Shown: positions 1 through 10,537 of the stretch, piece after piece | Layout: the number at the start of each line of letters is the position of its first letter | Numbering within the stretch: the first letter of the stretch is position 1 | From: Chamaecrista fasciculata | Taxonomy: Eukaryota > Streptophyta > Magnoliopsida > Fabales > Fabaceae | NCBI GenBank assembly: GCA_003254925.1 | Contig: QANZ01012447.1 | Span: 1-64,000, forward strand | DNA: 64,000 bases | Reading direction: 5' to 3' | The notes under the pieces: model-generated | Told to the model about the DNA's origin: nothing | Database searches by the model: none | What the model saw: the letters and a program-made list of their open reading frames with translations, nothing else | Program-made: the position numbers and the translations under genes

Positions 1-74
1 ACTATGTTTTATTAGAAGAATTAAGAAAAACATTACATGTTGAGTTTCATTTTCTATAAAAAGAATTAAATTTT

Positions 75-1658
75 AGGGTAAATTACAAAATAGGGTCTTG
101 TGGTTTGGCCCCGCTTCAGATAGGGTACATGTGGTTTGAAAAGTTTCAAATTGGGGCCTGAGGTTTACGCCGTTTGCAAAATAGGGTCTAGGTGGTTTTG
201 GCTGTTAAAAATAACGGTGCACGTGATTATCACGTGCACCCTAACCTGACTATTTTTTTTTTCTCAAATCACCTTCATTCTCATCTCTCTCTCGCACGAA
301 CCCGGGGCAGCCTTCACCTTCATTCTTCACCTTCAGTCTCTCGTCTTCGTTCTCTCTCGCGACAAATCGAACCCTTCACCTTCATTCTTCACCTTCAGTC
401 TCTCCTCCAACCCTCACATGGCTGACACTCAACCTGCAACTTCACCTCCGCAAGACTTATCTGCCTATAAATCGCGACTCAAAACCGAAAAGAGGGTGTA
501 ATTTTGGCTGAAAAAAGAGGGGTTTTGCGTTTCGATTTCGTCTTGTGAGAGAGAGAGATAGAGCGTCGTGGTTGTTCGTCTGAAAATAGGGCTAAGAGAG
601 ACAGAATCGAGAGCGAAATCGTGAGAAAAATCGCCGGCGAAACTTCGAAGGTTGAAGTTCGATTTTGACGATTTTGTGCGCGATTTTTCGTGTTTGGTTG
701 TTGATTCCTTGTTTTTGTTGCTTCGAATCAGTTTGGAGTTACTCCATTTTCCGTCGTGGCTGTTGATTTTTCGTGTTTGGTTGTTGATTCCTTGTTTTGC
801 TCCGCTGTTCTCTCCCTTTTCCGGCGCCGTCGCCGAGGAATTGATGAACTGATGAACGATTTTAGTCACCACCACCTGGATCGTGGTGATGATGGCATTT
901 GTAGATCTGACGATTATGGCGGACGAATGGTGATGATGGCGGAGAAGACGAAGATGATGAATGATGATGCCCGGCGGGTTGAACCTTCAGATTTGGAGAT
1001 GGGAGATTGGAGATTGAGATGTGGAGATGGGTATAATGATGATGATGATGAAAAGAGGAAGATGAAGATCGAAGATGATGAATGATGATGATGAATCGAA
1101 GACGAAGATGATGAATGATGAAGATTTAGGGACCATAATGTTATTTTTTTAATTCTGATTTAATAAATTTGAGGCAAGGTGAAGAGGAAAGTAGGATTTA
1201 GGGACCAAATTGCAAGAGAGTTGTTTTTTTAGAGGTTTAGGATTTAGGGTTTAGAGTTTAGGGTTTTAGGGTTTTTATTATTTTTAAGGACTAAATAGGA
1301 ATGTTTGGAAGAGTTTTGGGACACTTTAAAATTTTATTTTGAGGATTTGGGACTAAAATGAATGAAGATGATAAAGATCATAAACTTTTTTTAATAACTT
1401 TCTAGTCCTTAGGATGAAATTGTAAGAAATAGGGATTCAAACGCAAAAAAATTAATAGTTAGAGTCTTAAAATAGTATTTTAACTAAAGACCCTGAGATT
1501 GTTATCACGTGCACCGTTAGTTTTTTGACGGTCAAAACCACCTAGACCCTATTTTGCAAACGGAGTTAACCTCAGGCCCCAATTTGAAACTTTTCAAATC
1601 ACATGTACCCTATCTGAAATAGGGTCAAACCACAGGACCCTATTTTGTAATTTACCCT
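75..1658. mobile_element. Long-TIR Mutator-like non-autonomous DNA element (E1)
   Basis: The ends are inverted copies of one another over about 160 bp (75-232 and 1500-1658), beginning AGGGTAAATTACAAAATAGG. AAATTTT lies immediately outside both ends (68-74 and 1659-1665), as a target duplication would. The left arm contains a perfect-looking palindrome with arms GGTGCACGTGAT at 216-240. The interior has CT- and GAT-rich sequence, a twice-used TGTTTGGTTGTTGATTCC block (about 690 and 772) and a telomere-like TTTAGGG-type run near 1228-1280. No transposase reading frame is visible, so the element is non-autonomous. Long TIRs suggest the Mutator superfamily, but a 7-bp visible duplication is short of the usual 9. 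The homologous flank beside the next UGT gene (about 5310-5340) lacks the insertion. Confidence 0.75.
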
Positions 1659-2295
1659 AAATTTTATATAAAAATATTAGTGTTATATTAAACCGAAACT
1701 AGTATCATAAGATTAAAAAAATAATAATTTTATAAATAAAAAATATTAAAATATGAAAACTGATCACATTTTTTTAGAAATTCTAACGCTAAAACAAAAC
1801 CAAATTATTCAAAATTTTCAATAATTAAAAATTAAAATTTATTCAAACAAAACATGAAACTGATCCGGATATGAAATTATGGAAATAAAGCATTTCCCTA
1901 AACCTTACATATAAATGAGTATAATAACAATTTAGTTCTTAGAAGTTTATTGAATTGATAATTCAACTTTTGAAAGATCAAAATATACAATTTAAGCTTT
2001 TAAAAATCAAAACAATATATTTATTAATTCTTTTCATGGATCAAAGAATATAGGTTTTTAACTTTTCAAGAATTAAACGATGTATTTCAATATTTAAAGA
2101 ACTGAATTGTTAACTCGATAATTTTTGAATTATCAAGTTGTTAGTTTATTCAACCTAATCCCTTTCAAACAACATAAATTTATTCAAAGGATGCCATTGC
2201 CATTTTCCACCCAAAACAAAGCTCAAGCTAGCCATTTCTAGTTTTCCCACGCACTTCCATCTTCTAGTGCTCGATTTCTTTGTGCTACTTCAAAA
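1659..2295. other. 3' flank of the first UGT, duplicated with the gene
   Basis: AT-rich non-coding DNA. It aligns by eye with the stretch downstream of the second UGT (about 5317-6400), including the shared words AAACCGAAACTAGTATCATA and AAACATGAAACTGATCC. This shows that the gene and its 3' flank were duplicated together. No gene is seen. Confidence 0.6.
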
Positions 2296-3675
2296 TCAAG
2301 AGTGGAGCATATCATGCAATTTTTGAACAAAAGCATCAATGTAAGAGTTCTCTAGTCCCTCACTGCACAAGAACTTCCTCCATTTGGCATGGTTGTTTCT
2401 TATTTCTTGACCCACTTCACTGCCTTCTTCCATTGCATCTTTCACAGTCTTGCACACGCCTTCCTTTGTGAATGTCCCATCTTGTTCATCTCTCTCAATC
2501 TCTATTCCAACTTTCAGATCCCCATCCATTATTTTTGCATTTATGAATTGGTCTCCACGATATGGAAGCAGTACTAATTGACCCTCAGTGACTATGGCCT
2601 CTATGAGTGAGCTTGAACCACAATGAGTTACAAAGCCACCCACAGAAGGATGCTTTAATATCAATTGCTGTTGAATCCAATCTCCATGAATCACTCCTCT
2701 TCCCTCTGTTCTCTCTCTGAACCCTACTGGCAATGCTGACTCAATATTGTTCGCTCCAACCGGAGGCTTCAATGCAGCCAAGAAAGGCATACCAGTGAGC
2801 TCTAAACCCAACACAAGTTCTTGAAATAGGTCCTTGCTCAGAACACATTCAGTTCCCAATGCACAGAAAACAACACTCTTGGGTTTGAAATTCCCCAACC
2901 AATTTACCCATTTTTCTTCTAAGCGCGAAATTGGAGGCTCTGGCAGAATAGGACCTGCCAAAAGCACATGTCTTTTCAATTGGGTCTCAATGTAGTCACA
3001 ATATGGCCCTTCCATTTCCTTGCAAGTCTTGAAAACAATGGCATCACTATTCATGAGAGACATCCATTGGCGAGCCATAAATGAAACTCCTTTCCCATAT
3101 TCCATCTTAAGGCCATTGGCTATCCCTTTGGCTTCATAGGGTCTCATTTTAATGGATGATGACTTGGGAAATCCAGGAGGAGGGTTGATGAGATCAGACT
3201 CTGAGAATGGTTGATCATTGGATTCTCTTTCCGGGCTTAGGTAATACCCCACCGTAGCAGGGCTAACTACGCAGTAATGCAATGGCTTGATGCCCAAACC
3301 TCGTGCCAAAGAAGGGATCCAACTAGCGAAATCATAGAAAATGAAGTGGGGTTTAAGGTTTCTGAGACAAGCTTCAATTGTAGGCTGAGTGAGGTTCATG
3401 GCTGTTATAAGGAGAGTATGTAGAGGTTGAGGAAGACCTTTTGTTGTTTCTGTGCCAAGAGGGAGGCCATCAACGTGTGGGAGAGTGATGGGAATGAAGG
3501 AAATGAGATGAGGATGAAGATTGAGATGTTCCACTGTGGATTGTGTGTTTTTGGGGATGAAAAATGAGATCTTGTGACCTCTCTCGGCTAGTTTGTTGGA
3601 AATCTGAAGGAAAGGGGTTATATGTCCTATGGCAAGCCAAGGGTACATTGCTATGTGAAGGGATTTAGCGTGCAT
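2296..3675 (-). CDS. UDP-glycosyltransferase, UGT79 family (copy 1)
   Basis: Intronless 459-residue GT1 enzyme, the usual length for this family. The N-terminal acceptor domain begins with MHAKSLHIAMYPWLAIGH; His18 is in the place of the catalytic base and Asp115 (FYD) in that of its charge-relay partner. The C-terminal PSPG sugar-donor box spans about residues 333-376, from WIQQQLILKHPSVGG to GDQ. HCGSSS replaces the common HCGWNS, as in family-79 enzymes such as Arabidopsis UGT79B1. Family knowledge: UGT79 proteins are cytosolic and usually extend an existing sugar on flavonoid or anthocyanin glycosides. Acceptor and sugar donor cannot be read from the sequence. It is the last of seven same-strand paralogues and keeps Trp at PSPG position 1, like copy 7. 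A TATATATA stretch lies about 65-75 bp upstream of the start. Confidence 0.93.
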   Translation of the reverse strand: MHAKSLHIAMYPWLAIGHITPFLQISNKLAERGHKISFFIPKNTQSTVEHLNLHPHLISFIPITLPHVDGLPLGTETTKGLPQPLHTLLITAMNLTQPTIEACLRNLKPHFIFYDFASWIPSLARGLGIKPLHYCVVSPATVGYYLSPERESNDQPFSESDLINPPPGFPKSSSIKMRPYEAKGIANGLKMEYGKGVSFMARQWMSLMNSDAIVFKTCKEMEGPYCDYIETQLKRHVLLAGPILPEPPISRLEEKWVNWLGNFKPKSVVFCALGTECVLSKDLFQELVLGLELTGMPFLAALKPPVGANNIESALPVGFRERTEGRGVIHGDWIQQQLILKHPSVGGFVTHCGSSSLIEAIVTEGQLVLLPYRGDQFINAKIMDGDLKVGIEIERDEQDGTFTKEGVCKTVKDAMEEGSEVGQEIRNNHAKWRKFLCSEGLENSYIDAFVQKLHDMLHS

Positions 3676-5379
3676 GATTGTAGATTGATTAAAGTAGTAT
3701 TATGGATAGGATTAAAGAGAGAGATTGCTTGATGATGGTAGTATATATATCATATACACGTTGCAGGGTCTGGTTTTTATGGAGAATGTTAATGTGGAGT
3801 TCTATATATAGTTGTCATGAACTCCTCGAATTGTGAGTTTTCTTTTTTTCTTTTTATTATAGAATTGTGAGTTTTCTGAAAAAGAGGAACGAAAGAAATG
3901 ATGAAAAGAGTTTCAATCATGCTCGGTAATGAGAGAGCGACGTTGGAACTTGAAGGATCCCCCTACCTAATTCATGGCCTTTTGGATTGTTAATTCGCTC
4001 AAAATTCTAGGATTTCAATTTTCAAGTGTGCTTTTTTTATGGTTGATAGTTGGTGAGAAGTGTAGTGTTCTTATTGGTTAAATAAATAAGAAGGTGTTTG
4101 GTATATGAAAAGAAGACAAATTATAATTTAAGATATACCAAAATTAATACAGATACAAAACAAAAAAAAGGGGAACTTTAATCGATATATTATATTTTTA
4201 TTATAATTTAAAACTACTTCCATACTTGACAGATAAATAAAATTGATTTGTGCAGAAAATATTTAGAAAAAAGAAATAACATGGGACAAATATTTGTAGA
4301 ACTGGTTAACAGAAAATTATAAATACAACTTATACACAAAACTCTTTTTGAATTCGTGACTCAATGTATGTGTGGGGTTGAAACTTGAAAGAGATAGATA
4401 CCAGGATTGTTTGACAAAACTCAAAAGGAACAATAAGAAAACATGTCTATAAACCCATTTTTGTAAATTTCAAAAAAATTTGGGAGCATTCTGTAATTTT
4501 TGCAAAAATTTGAAGTTCATTCTCCTTCCACTAAACGCACAATTTTGTATGACTAAAATGTATTTATTTTCCAAACTTAGGACTAATATGTAATTTCACC
4601 CTTTTTCCAATATTTTTTAAAATTACATTTTGACCCAAAAACTTTTTTATAATTTTCATATTAGTCCTCCAATATTATGGTTTAGGGACTTTTTGTAAAT
4701 TTTGAAATTATTTGGGGGAATTTTGTAATTTTTGCAAAAATTTGTGAAATTCCTATTCACACCCTCCATAAAATTACATAGTTTTGACACAAATTTGGGT
4801 TGGGTTGGGTCAAATCCATAGTTTACCCAACCCAATTCAAATTTTAATGGTTAATTTTTTTTAACTAAACCCATGTTGACCCATTATTTAAATAGTTGGA
4901 TCATGATTAGTTTAAAGGATAGATGGATTGAGTTGGGTTAATGGGCTACCCTTAAGTTGGACCACTAATATATCTTATTTCATTTAATAAATTTGACAAC
5001 ACAGATATATCAAATTTTAGGCAAAATTACTATTTAATTTTATGTTTAGAGCCAGATTTAATTTTTTTACTAATGCTTTATTTAAGTTAATCTTTTATGA
5101 CATCAAAAAGACTCATTTTCCTTTTCTATATCTAATACCTATACCATCTTAGTTTTTAATAAAATAAGTTATCTAAAAACTTTAATATCAGTATTTTTTG
5201 ATAAATACCATAATTGTTTTTATACAATTTTGACTATACATTACTTATAAAAGATATGATTTATTTGAAGAATTAAAAAAGCTAATTGAAATGATGAGTT
5301 TCATTTTCTATAAAATGAATTAAAATTTAAATCAAAATATTAGTGATATATTAAACCGAAACTAGTATCATAAGATTAA
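3676..5379. other. Intergenic between UGT copies 1 and 2
   Basis: No gene is seen. The first 100 bases should be the promoter and leader of copy 1. Around 4440-4760 the word TTTTGTAATTTTTGCAAAAA or a close relative occurs twice, an old repeat. Around 4795-4965 there is a TTGGGTTGGGT / ACCCAACCCAA inverted-repeat-like patch resembling a decayed hAT-type MITE. The rest is AT-rich. Confidence 0.5.
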
Positions 5380-5716
5380 GACAAAAGTACTCTTGGTACC
5401 TCTAAAATATGTAGTCATTTTCAATTGTGCTCTCAAAGTTTTTTTTAGTCAATTGTACCCCCAAAATATGGGGCCAGTTTCAGTTATATCTCTAAAGTTT
5501 TTTTTTTGTTAATTATACCCTCAATCTTTTCTTTTTTGTGTTAATTGTATCCCCAAATTGGGGGGTATTTGGGGGTACAATTGACTCAAATGTGAAACAT
5601 TAGGGGTATAATTGACTAAAAAAAAATTTGGGGGTATAACTGAAACTGACCTTATACTTTGAGGATACAACTGAAAATGACCGCATACTTTGGGGATACC
5701 AATAGTACTTTTTGCC
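5380..5716. mobile_element. Mutator-like MITE with 9-bp target duplication
   Basis: A 337-bp inverted-repeat element. The left end is GACAAAAGTACTCTTGGTA and the reverse complement of the right end is GGCAAAAAGTACTATTGGTA; the arms stay complementary for about 100 bp. TAAGATTAA lies on both sides (5371-5379 and 5717-5725), a 9-bp duplication that fits Mutator-like elements. The paralogous flank at about 1680-1720 has ATAAGATTAAAAAAAT with no element, an independent empty site. Confidence 0.8.
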
Positions 5717-6400
5717 TAAGATTAAAAAAATTAATTTTATGGTCAGCGTCAGAGCCTTAAATGGAGCACCGATCTGCAGAAGATTAGTCATTGGCCTGTC
5801 GGGCTGGGAATACATTGGGAAACAATTTTTTTTTTTATAAATTTAGAATATTAAAATATGAAAACTGATCACATTTTTTCTAAGAAATTCTAACAGTAAA
5901 ACAAAACCAAATTATTCAAAATTATCAATAATTAAAAAAAAATTATTCTGACAAAACATGAAACTGATCCCAATCTCAAATTATGGTAATAAAGCATTTC
6001 CCTAAACCTTGTATATAATCGAGTACACTAACAATTTAGTCCCTGAAAGATTACTGAATTGACAACTCAATCTATGAAAGATTAAAATACATAATTTAGT
6101 CTTTAAAAAATAAAAACAATATACTTATTAATTATTTTCATGGATTAAAGAGTATGCATTTTTAACCTTTCAAGGATTAAATGGTGTATTTTAATCTTTT
6201 AAGGATTGAATTATCAACTCGATAATCTTTCAAGTACCGAATTGATAATTTACTGAACCTAATCCCTTTTACACAACATGAATTTATTCAAAGCTAGGCC
6301 ATTGTCATTTTCCTCCCATAACAAAGCTCAAGCTAGCTCTTCCTAGTTTTCCCAAGAATTTCCATTTTCTAGTGCTCGATTTCTTTCTGCTACTTCAAAA
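5717..6400. other. 3' flank of UGT copy 2 with a short foreign insert
   Basis: The AT-rich flank is paralogous to 1680-2295. Relative to that copy it carries about 85-90 extra, less AT-rich bases at roughly 5744-5830, starting GGTCAGCGTCAGAGCC and ending in a T-run. I do not recognise the insert. No gene is seen. Confidence 0.5.
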
Positions 6401-7780
6401 TCAAGAGTGGAGCATATCATGCAGCTTCTGATCTAAAGCATCAATGTAAGAGTTCTCTAGCCCTTCACTGCACAAGAACTTCCTCCATTTGGAATGGTTG
6501 CTTCTTATTTCTTGACCCACTTCACTCCCTTCCTCCATTGCATCTCTCACAGCCTTACACACGCCTTCTTTTGTGAATTTCCCATCTTGTTCATCTCTCT
6601 CAATCTCTATTCCAACTTTCAAGTCCCCACCCATCAGTCTTGCATTTATAAACTGGTCTCCACGATATGGAAGCAATACTAATTGACACTCACTCACCAT
6701 GCCTTCTGTGAACGACCCTAAACCACAGTGAGTCACAAACGCACCCACAGAAGGGTGGTTCAATATCAATTGTTGCTGAACAAAACCTCCATGAACCACT
6801 CCTCTTCCCTCTGTTCTCTCTTTGAACCCTTCTGGCAATGCTGACTCAATTGTCTTTGTTCCAACTGGAGGCTTCAATGCAGCCAAGAAAGGCATACCAG
6901 TGAGCTCTAAACCCAACACAAGTTCTTGAAACATGTCCTTACTCAAAACACATTCAGTTCCCAATGCACAGAAAACAACACTTTTAGGTTTGAAATCCCC
7001 CAACCAATTTAACCATTTTTCTTTTAAGCTCGAAATTGGAGGCTCTGGCAGAACAGGACCTGCCAAAAGCACCTGCCTTTTCAATTGGGTCTCGATGTAG
7101 TCACAATATGGCCCTTCCATTTCCCTGCAAGTCTTGAAAACAATGGCATCACTATTCACGAGAGACATCCGTTGGCGAGCCATAAATGAAACTCCTTTCC
7201 CAGATTCCATCTTAAGGCCATTGGCTATCCCTCTGGCTTCATGGGGTCTCATTCTAATGGATGATGACTTGGGAAATCCAGGAGGAGGGTTGATGAGATC
7301 AAACTCTGAGAATGGCTCATCATTGGATTCTCTTTCTGGGCTTAGGCAATACCCCACAGTAGCAGGGCTGACTGTGTAGTAATGCAATGGCTTGATGCCC
7401 AAACCTCGTGCCAAAGAAGGGATCCAACAAGCGAAATCATAGAAAATGAAATGGGGTTTAAGGTCTCTAAGACAAGCTTCAATGGCAGGCTGAGTGAGGT
7501 TCATGGCTGTTATAAGGAGAGTATGTAGAGGGTAAGGAAGACCTTTTGTTGTTTCTGTGCCAAGAGGGAGGCCATCAACGTGTGGGAGAGTGATGGGGAT
7601 GAAGGAAATGAGATGAGGATGAAGATTGAGATGTTGGACTTTGGATTGTGTGTTTTTGGGGATGAAAAATGAGATCTTGTGACCTCTCTCGGCTAGTTTG
7701 TTGGCAATGTGAAAGAAAGGGGTAATATGTCCTATGGCAAGCCAAGGGTACATTGCTATGTGAAGGGATTTAGCGTCCAT
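6401..7780 (-). CDS. UDP-glycosyltransferase, UGT79 family (copy 2)
   Basis: Intronless, 459 residues, colinear with copy 1 with no length change and almost certainly its closest relative, because their 3' flanks are also duplicated. Start MDAKSLHIAMYPWLAIGH; His18 and Asp115 are present. The PSPG box (about 333-376) starts with Phe rather than Trp (GGFVQQQLILNHPSVG) and reads HCGLGS, then PYRGDQ. Position 1 of the box stacks against the uracil ring in known UGTs, so Phe is a conservative aromatic swap. Predicted role: sugar-on-sugar transfer to a glycosylated specialised metabolite, substrate unknown. A 17-bp inverted repeat lies just upstream of the start (7819-7879). Confidence 0.93.
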   Translation of the reverse strand: MDAKSLHIAMYPWLAIGHITPFFHIANKLAERGHKISFFIPKNTQSKVQHLNLHPHLISFIPITLPHVDGLPLGTETTKGLPYPLHTLLITAMNLTQPAIEACLRDLKPHFIFYDFACWIPSLARGLGIKPLHYYTVSPATVGYCLSPERESNDEPFSEFDLINPPPGFPKSSSIRMRPHEARGIANGLKMESGKGVSFMARQRMSLVNSDAIVFKTCREMEGPYCDYIETQLKRQVLLAGPVLPEPPISSLKEKWLNWLGDFKPKSVVFCALGTECVLSKDMFQELVLGLELTGMPFLAALKPPVGTKTIESALPEGFKERTEGRGVVHGGFVQQQLILNHPSVGAFVTHCGLGSFTEGMVSECQLVLLPYRGDQFINARLMGGDLKVGIEIERDEQDGKFTKEGVCKAVRDAMEEGSEVGQEIRSNHSKWRKFLCSEGLENSYIDALDQKLHDMLHS

Positions 7781-7818
7781 GGTTGTAGATTGATGAAAGT
7801 AGTATAATGGATGGGATG

Positions 7819-7879
7819 AAAGAGAGAGATTGCTTGATATTAGTTACATACTAGCTACCATGAAGCAATCTCTCTCTTT
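7819..7879. repeat. Inverted repeat (hairpin) in the 5' region of UGT copy 2
   Basis: AAAGAGAGAGATTGCTT at 7819-7835 is the exact reverse complement of AAGCAATCTCTCTCTTT at 7863-7879, with a 27-base loop. In the paralogous 5' region of copy 1 only the first arm is evident (around 3714-3731). If transcribed, this would fold in the 5' leader of copy 2. Confidence 0.75.
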
Positions 7880-9145
7880 TATATATCTTTTCTAAATTAT
7901 CAATTCGGTACTTAAAGTAGTATCTTTATCTAATTTATTTATTTATGTCCTTATTTTTTAAATGATATGATTTTCATTAAATAATATATTTAGTTCTTCC
8001 TAAAGACTGTTATCCTTATCTAATTTATTTATTTATTTCTGTCTTTATTTTAAAATGGTATGTATATATATTTTCTAAAAACTGTCTTATCTTTATCTAA
8101 TTTATTTATTTATGTCTATATTTTTATAAATAATATCTAATTTATTTATTCATTAAGTGATATCTTCATTATGAAAGATATTTTTCTAAAGATTGTTCGA
8201 TACAAAAAAATAATAAAAGACATAATGTATATGTATTTCCTATAATAATTAATAGAAGATCTCCTAATTAATAATTAGCAAACAANAAAAAAAAAAAAAA
8301 AAAACTTGCTCCTTAAAATATCATTGAGTTGAAATATACAATATAATTTATGAAAGATATTGAGCTATCAATTTAATAAATTTTCATTGAGTAAATAATT
8401 TATTTACTCGAAAATAAATCTTGTCTCAAAATAGTGGCTCGTTGATTCGCTTTAATTTATGGCTGCCATGCACACATGCATAGGCTATAAAGTCATAAAA
8501 TAACATGGAAGAATACAAAAATTCTTGTCTTTGTAAAATCTATTCCTCCATAAGATTATTTTATATCATATATGTACAATATTATAAACAAAATATTATA
8601 ACATATCAAAAGGAGATTGGGTAGACTAATTAATTTTATTATTGTTATTTATTTCACGTACCATAATGCGTTGGATGTGAGATTTGGATCAGTGTTTGTG
8701 TTAAGAAATTAGTTAGTTGTAAAATAATAGTGGTTAATTTGGATTTAGTCTCACCTTATAACTTAGTTTTGGACCTAATAATGATACACTATGATATTGT
8801 AAGATGATTGAACTGACTATGTATCCATGATGGGTAAGTAAGTCTAATTAAACTCCAATCATGAATTTTAGTTTTACTGATATACGTACAGTGCATGTCA
8901 CGATGTCATATCTGAACTAACATCTTAATAAAAAGGCACTGATCTTATATATTTTTACATATAAATTTGATTTTAGAACAAATCTGACAACAAAAATACA
9001 ATAGACATTATACCTAGTCCTACTTAAACAACAAAAGAAAAAAAAAATAAAGCAATTCCAACCATAAGACAAAGATACATAAATCAAGCTCTCTATGTTA
9101 AAAGTAAATAACGAGTCATGTCAACCCCTTTGTGCTACTTCAAAA
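7880..9145. other. Intergenic between UGT copies 2 and 3, with a degenerate tandem repeat
   Basis: About 7918-8160 holds three to four imperfect repeats around the core ATCTAATTTATTTATTTATG. An N and an A-run (8286-8304) mark a weak spot in the assembly. The remainder is AT-rich with no gene seen. Confidence 0.6.
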
Positions 9146-10537
9146 TTAAGAGTGAAGCATATCATGTAGCTTCTGATCAAAAACATCAATGTAAGAGTCC
9201 TCTAGCCCTTCACTGCACAAGAACTTCCTCCATTTATCATGGTTGCTTCTGATTACTTGACCCATTTCACTACTTTCTTCCATTGCAGCTCTCACAGCCT
9301 CACACACAGCTTCTTTTGTGAATCTCCCATTTTGTTCATCTCTCTCAACCTCTATTCCAACTTTCAAATCCCCACCCATTACTCTTGCATTAACAAACTG
9401 GTCTCCTGCATATGGAAGCAGTATTAATTGACACTCGGTGACTATGGCCTCTGTGAGTGAGCCTGAACCACAATGAGTCACAAAGCCACCCACAGAAGGA
9501 TGTTTTAATATCAATTGTTGTTGAACAAAACCTCCTTGAACCACTCCTCTTTCCTCTGTTCTCTCTCTGAACCCTTCTGGCAATGCTGACTCAATCGTCT
9601 CTTCTCCAACAGGAGGCTTCAATGCAGTCAAGAAAGGCATACCAGTGAGCTCTAAACCCAACACCAATTCTTGAAACTGGTCCTTGACCAAGGCACATTC
9701 GGTTCCAAATGCACAATAAACAACACTTTTGGGCTTGAAATTCCCCAACCAATTTGCCCATTTCTCATCTAAGCTCGAAGTTGAAGGCTCTGGCAAAACA
9801 GGACCTGCCAAAAGCACTTGCCTTTTCAATTGGGTCTCGAGATAGTCACAGTATGCTCCTTCCATTTCCCTGCAAGTCTTGAAAACAATAGCATCACAAT
9901 CCAAGAAAGCCTCCATTTGGCGATCCGAGAATAAGACTCCTTTTCCAAACTCTCTCTTGAGTGCATTGGCAATCCCTCTTGCTTCATAAGGATGCATTTT
10001 AACAGCTGAAGAAGGAGGAAATCCAGGAGGAGGATTGATGAGATCATCCTCTGTCAATGGTTGCTCATCGGGCTTAATTCTTTCTGGAGTCATTGAATAC
10101 CCTACAGTGGCAGGGCTTACTGTGCAATAATGCAATGGCTTGATGCCCAAACCTCGCGCCAAAGAAGTTATCCAATGTGTGAAATCATAGAAGATGAAGT
10201 GGGGTTTGAGGTCACTGAGCAGAGCTTCAATGGTGGGCTGAGTGAGATCCATGGCTGTCATGAGATGGGAATGCAGAGGAAAAGGAAGATCACAAGTAGT
10301 TTCAGCATCAGAAGGGAGGCCATCAACATGTGGGAGAGTGATGGGGATGAAGGAAATGAGATGAGGATGACGATTGAAATGTTCCATTTTGGATTGTGTT
10401 TTTGTGGGGATGAAAAACGAGATCTTGTGACCTCTCTCGGCTAGTTTGTTGGATATGTGAAGGAACGAGGTGATATGTCCTATGCCAAACCATGGGTACA
10501 TTGCTACGTGAAGTGGGGTTTTGTCATGATCACCCAT
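9146..10537 (-). CDS. UDP-glycosyltransferase, UGT79 family (copy 3)
   Basis: Intronless, 463 residues. I start it at the internal Met (MGDHDKTPLHVAMYPWFGIGH), because an in-frame Met 11 codons upstream would add residues with no counterpart in the paralogues. Compared with copy 1 it has three extra N-terminal residues and one extra near residue 155. His21 and Asp118 are the expected catalytic pair. The PSPG box (about 337-380) starts GGFVQQQLILKHPSVG and contains HCGSGS, then PYAGDQ. It is the most divergent intact member by eye; its loop (KPDEQPLTEDD) and acceptor-domain residues differ from the others, so its acceptor may differ. Same strand and array as the rest. Confidence 0.92.
   Translation of the reverse strand: MGDHDKTPLHVAMYPWFGIGHITSFLHISNKLAERGHKISFFIPTKTQSKMEHFNRHPHLISFIPITLPHVDGLPSDAETTCDLPFPLHSHLMTAMDLTQPTIEALLSDLKPHFIFYDFTHWITSLARGLGIKPLHYCTVSPATVGYSMTPERIKPDEQPLTEDDLINPPPGFPPSSAVKMHPYEARGIANALKREFGKGVLFSDRQMEAFLDCDAIVFKTCREMEGAYCDYLETQLKRQVLLAGPVLPEPSTSSLDEKWANWLGNFKPKSVVYCAFGTECALVKDQFQELVLGLELTGMPFLTALKPPVGEETIESALPEGFRERTEERGVVQGGFVQQQLILKHPSVGGFVTHCGSGSLTEAIVTECQLILLPYAGDQFVNARVMGGDLKVGIEVERDEQNGRFTKEAVCEAVRAAMEESSEMGQVIRSNHDKWRKFLCSEGLEDSYIDVFDQKLHDMLHS

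Noticed and set aside
756-1085. Open frames inside E1 as a captured gene
   Set aside because: Low-complexity GAT repeats (poly-Asp) and no recognisable domain; they lie within a TIR element.
3300-3400. UGTs inactive because HCGWNS is missing in the donor box
   Set aside because: Family-79 enzymes normally have HCGxGS-type variants here (UGT79B1 has HCGFGS), so the change is ordinary for the family.
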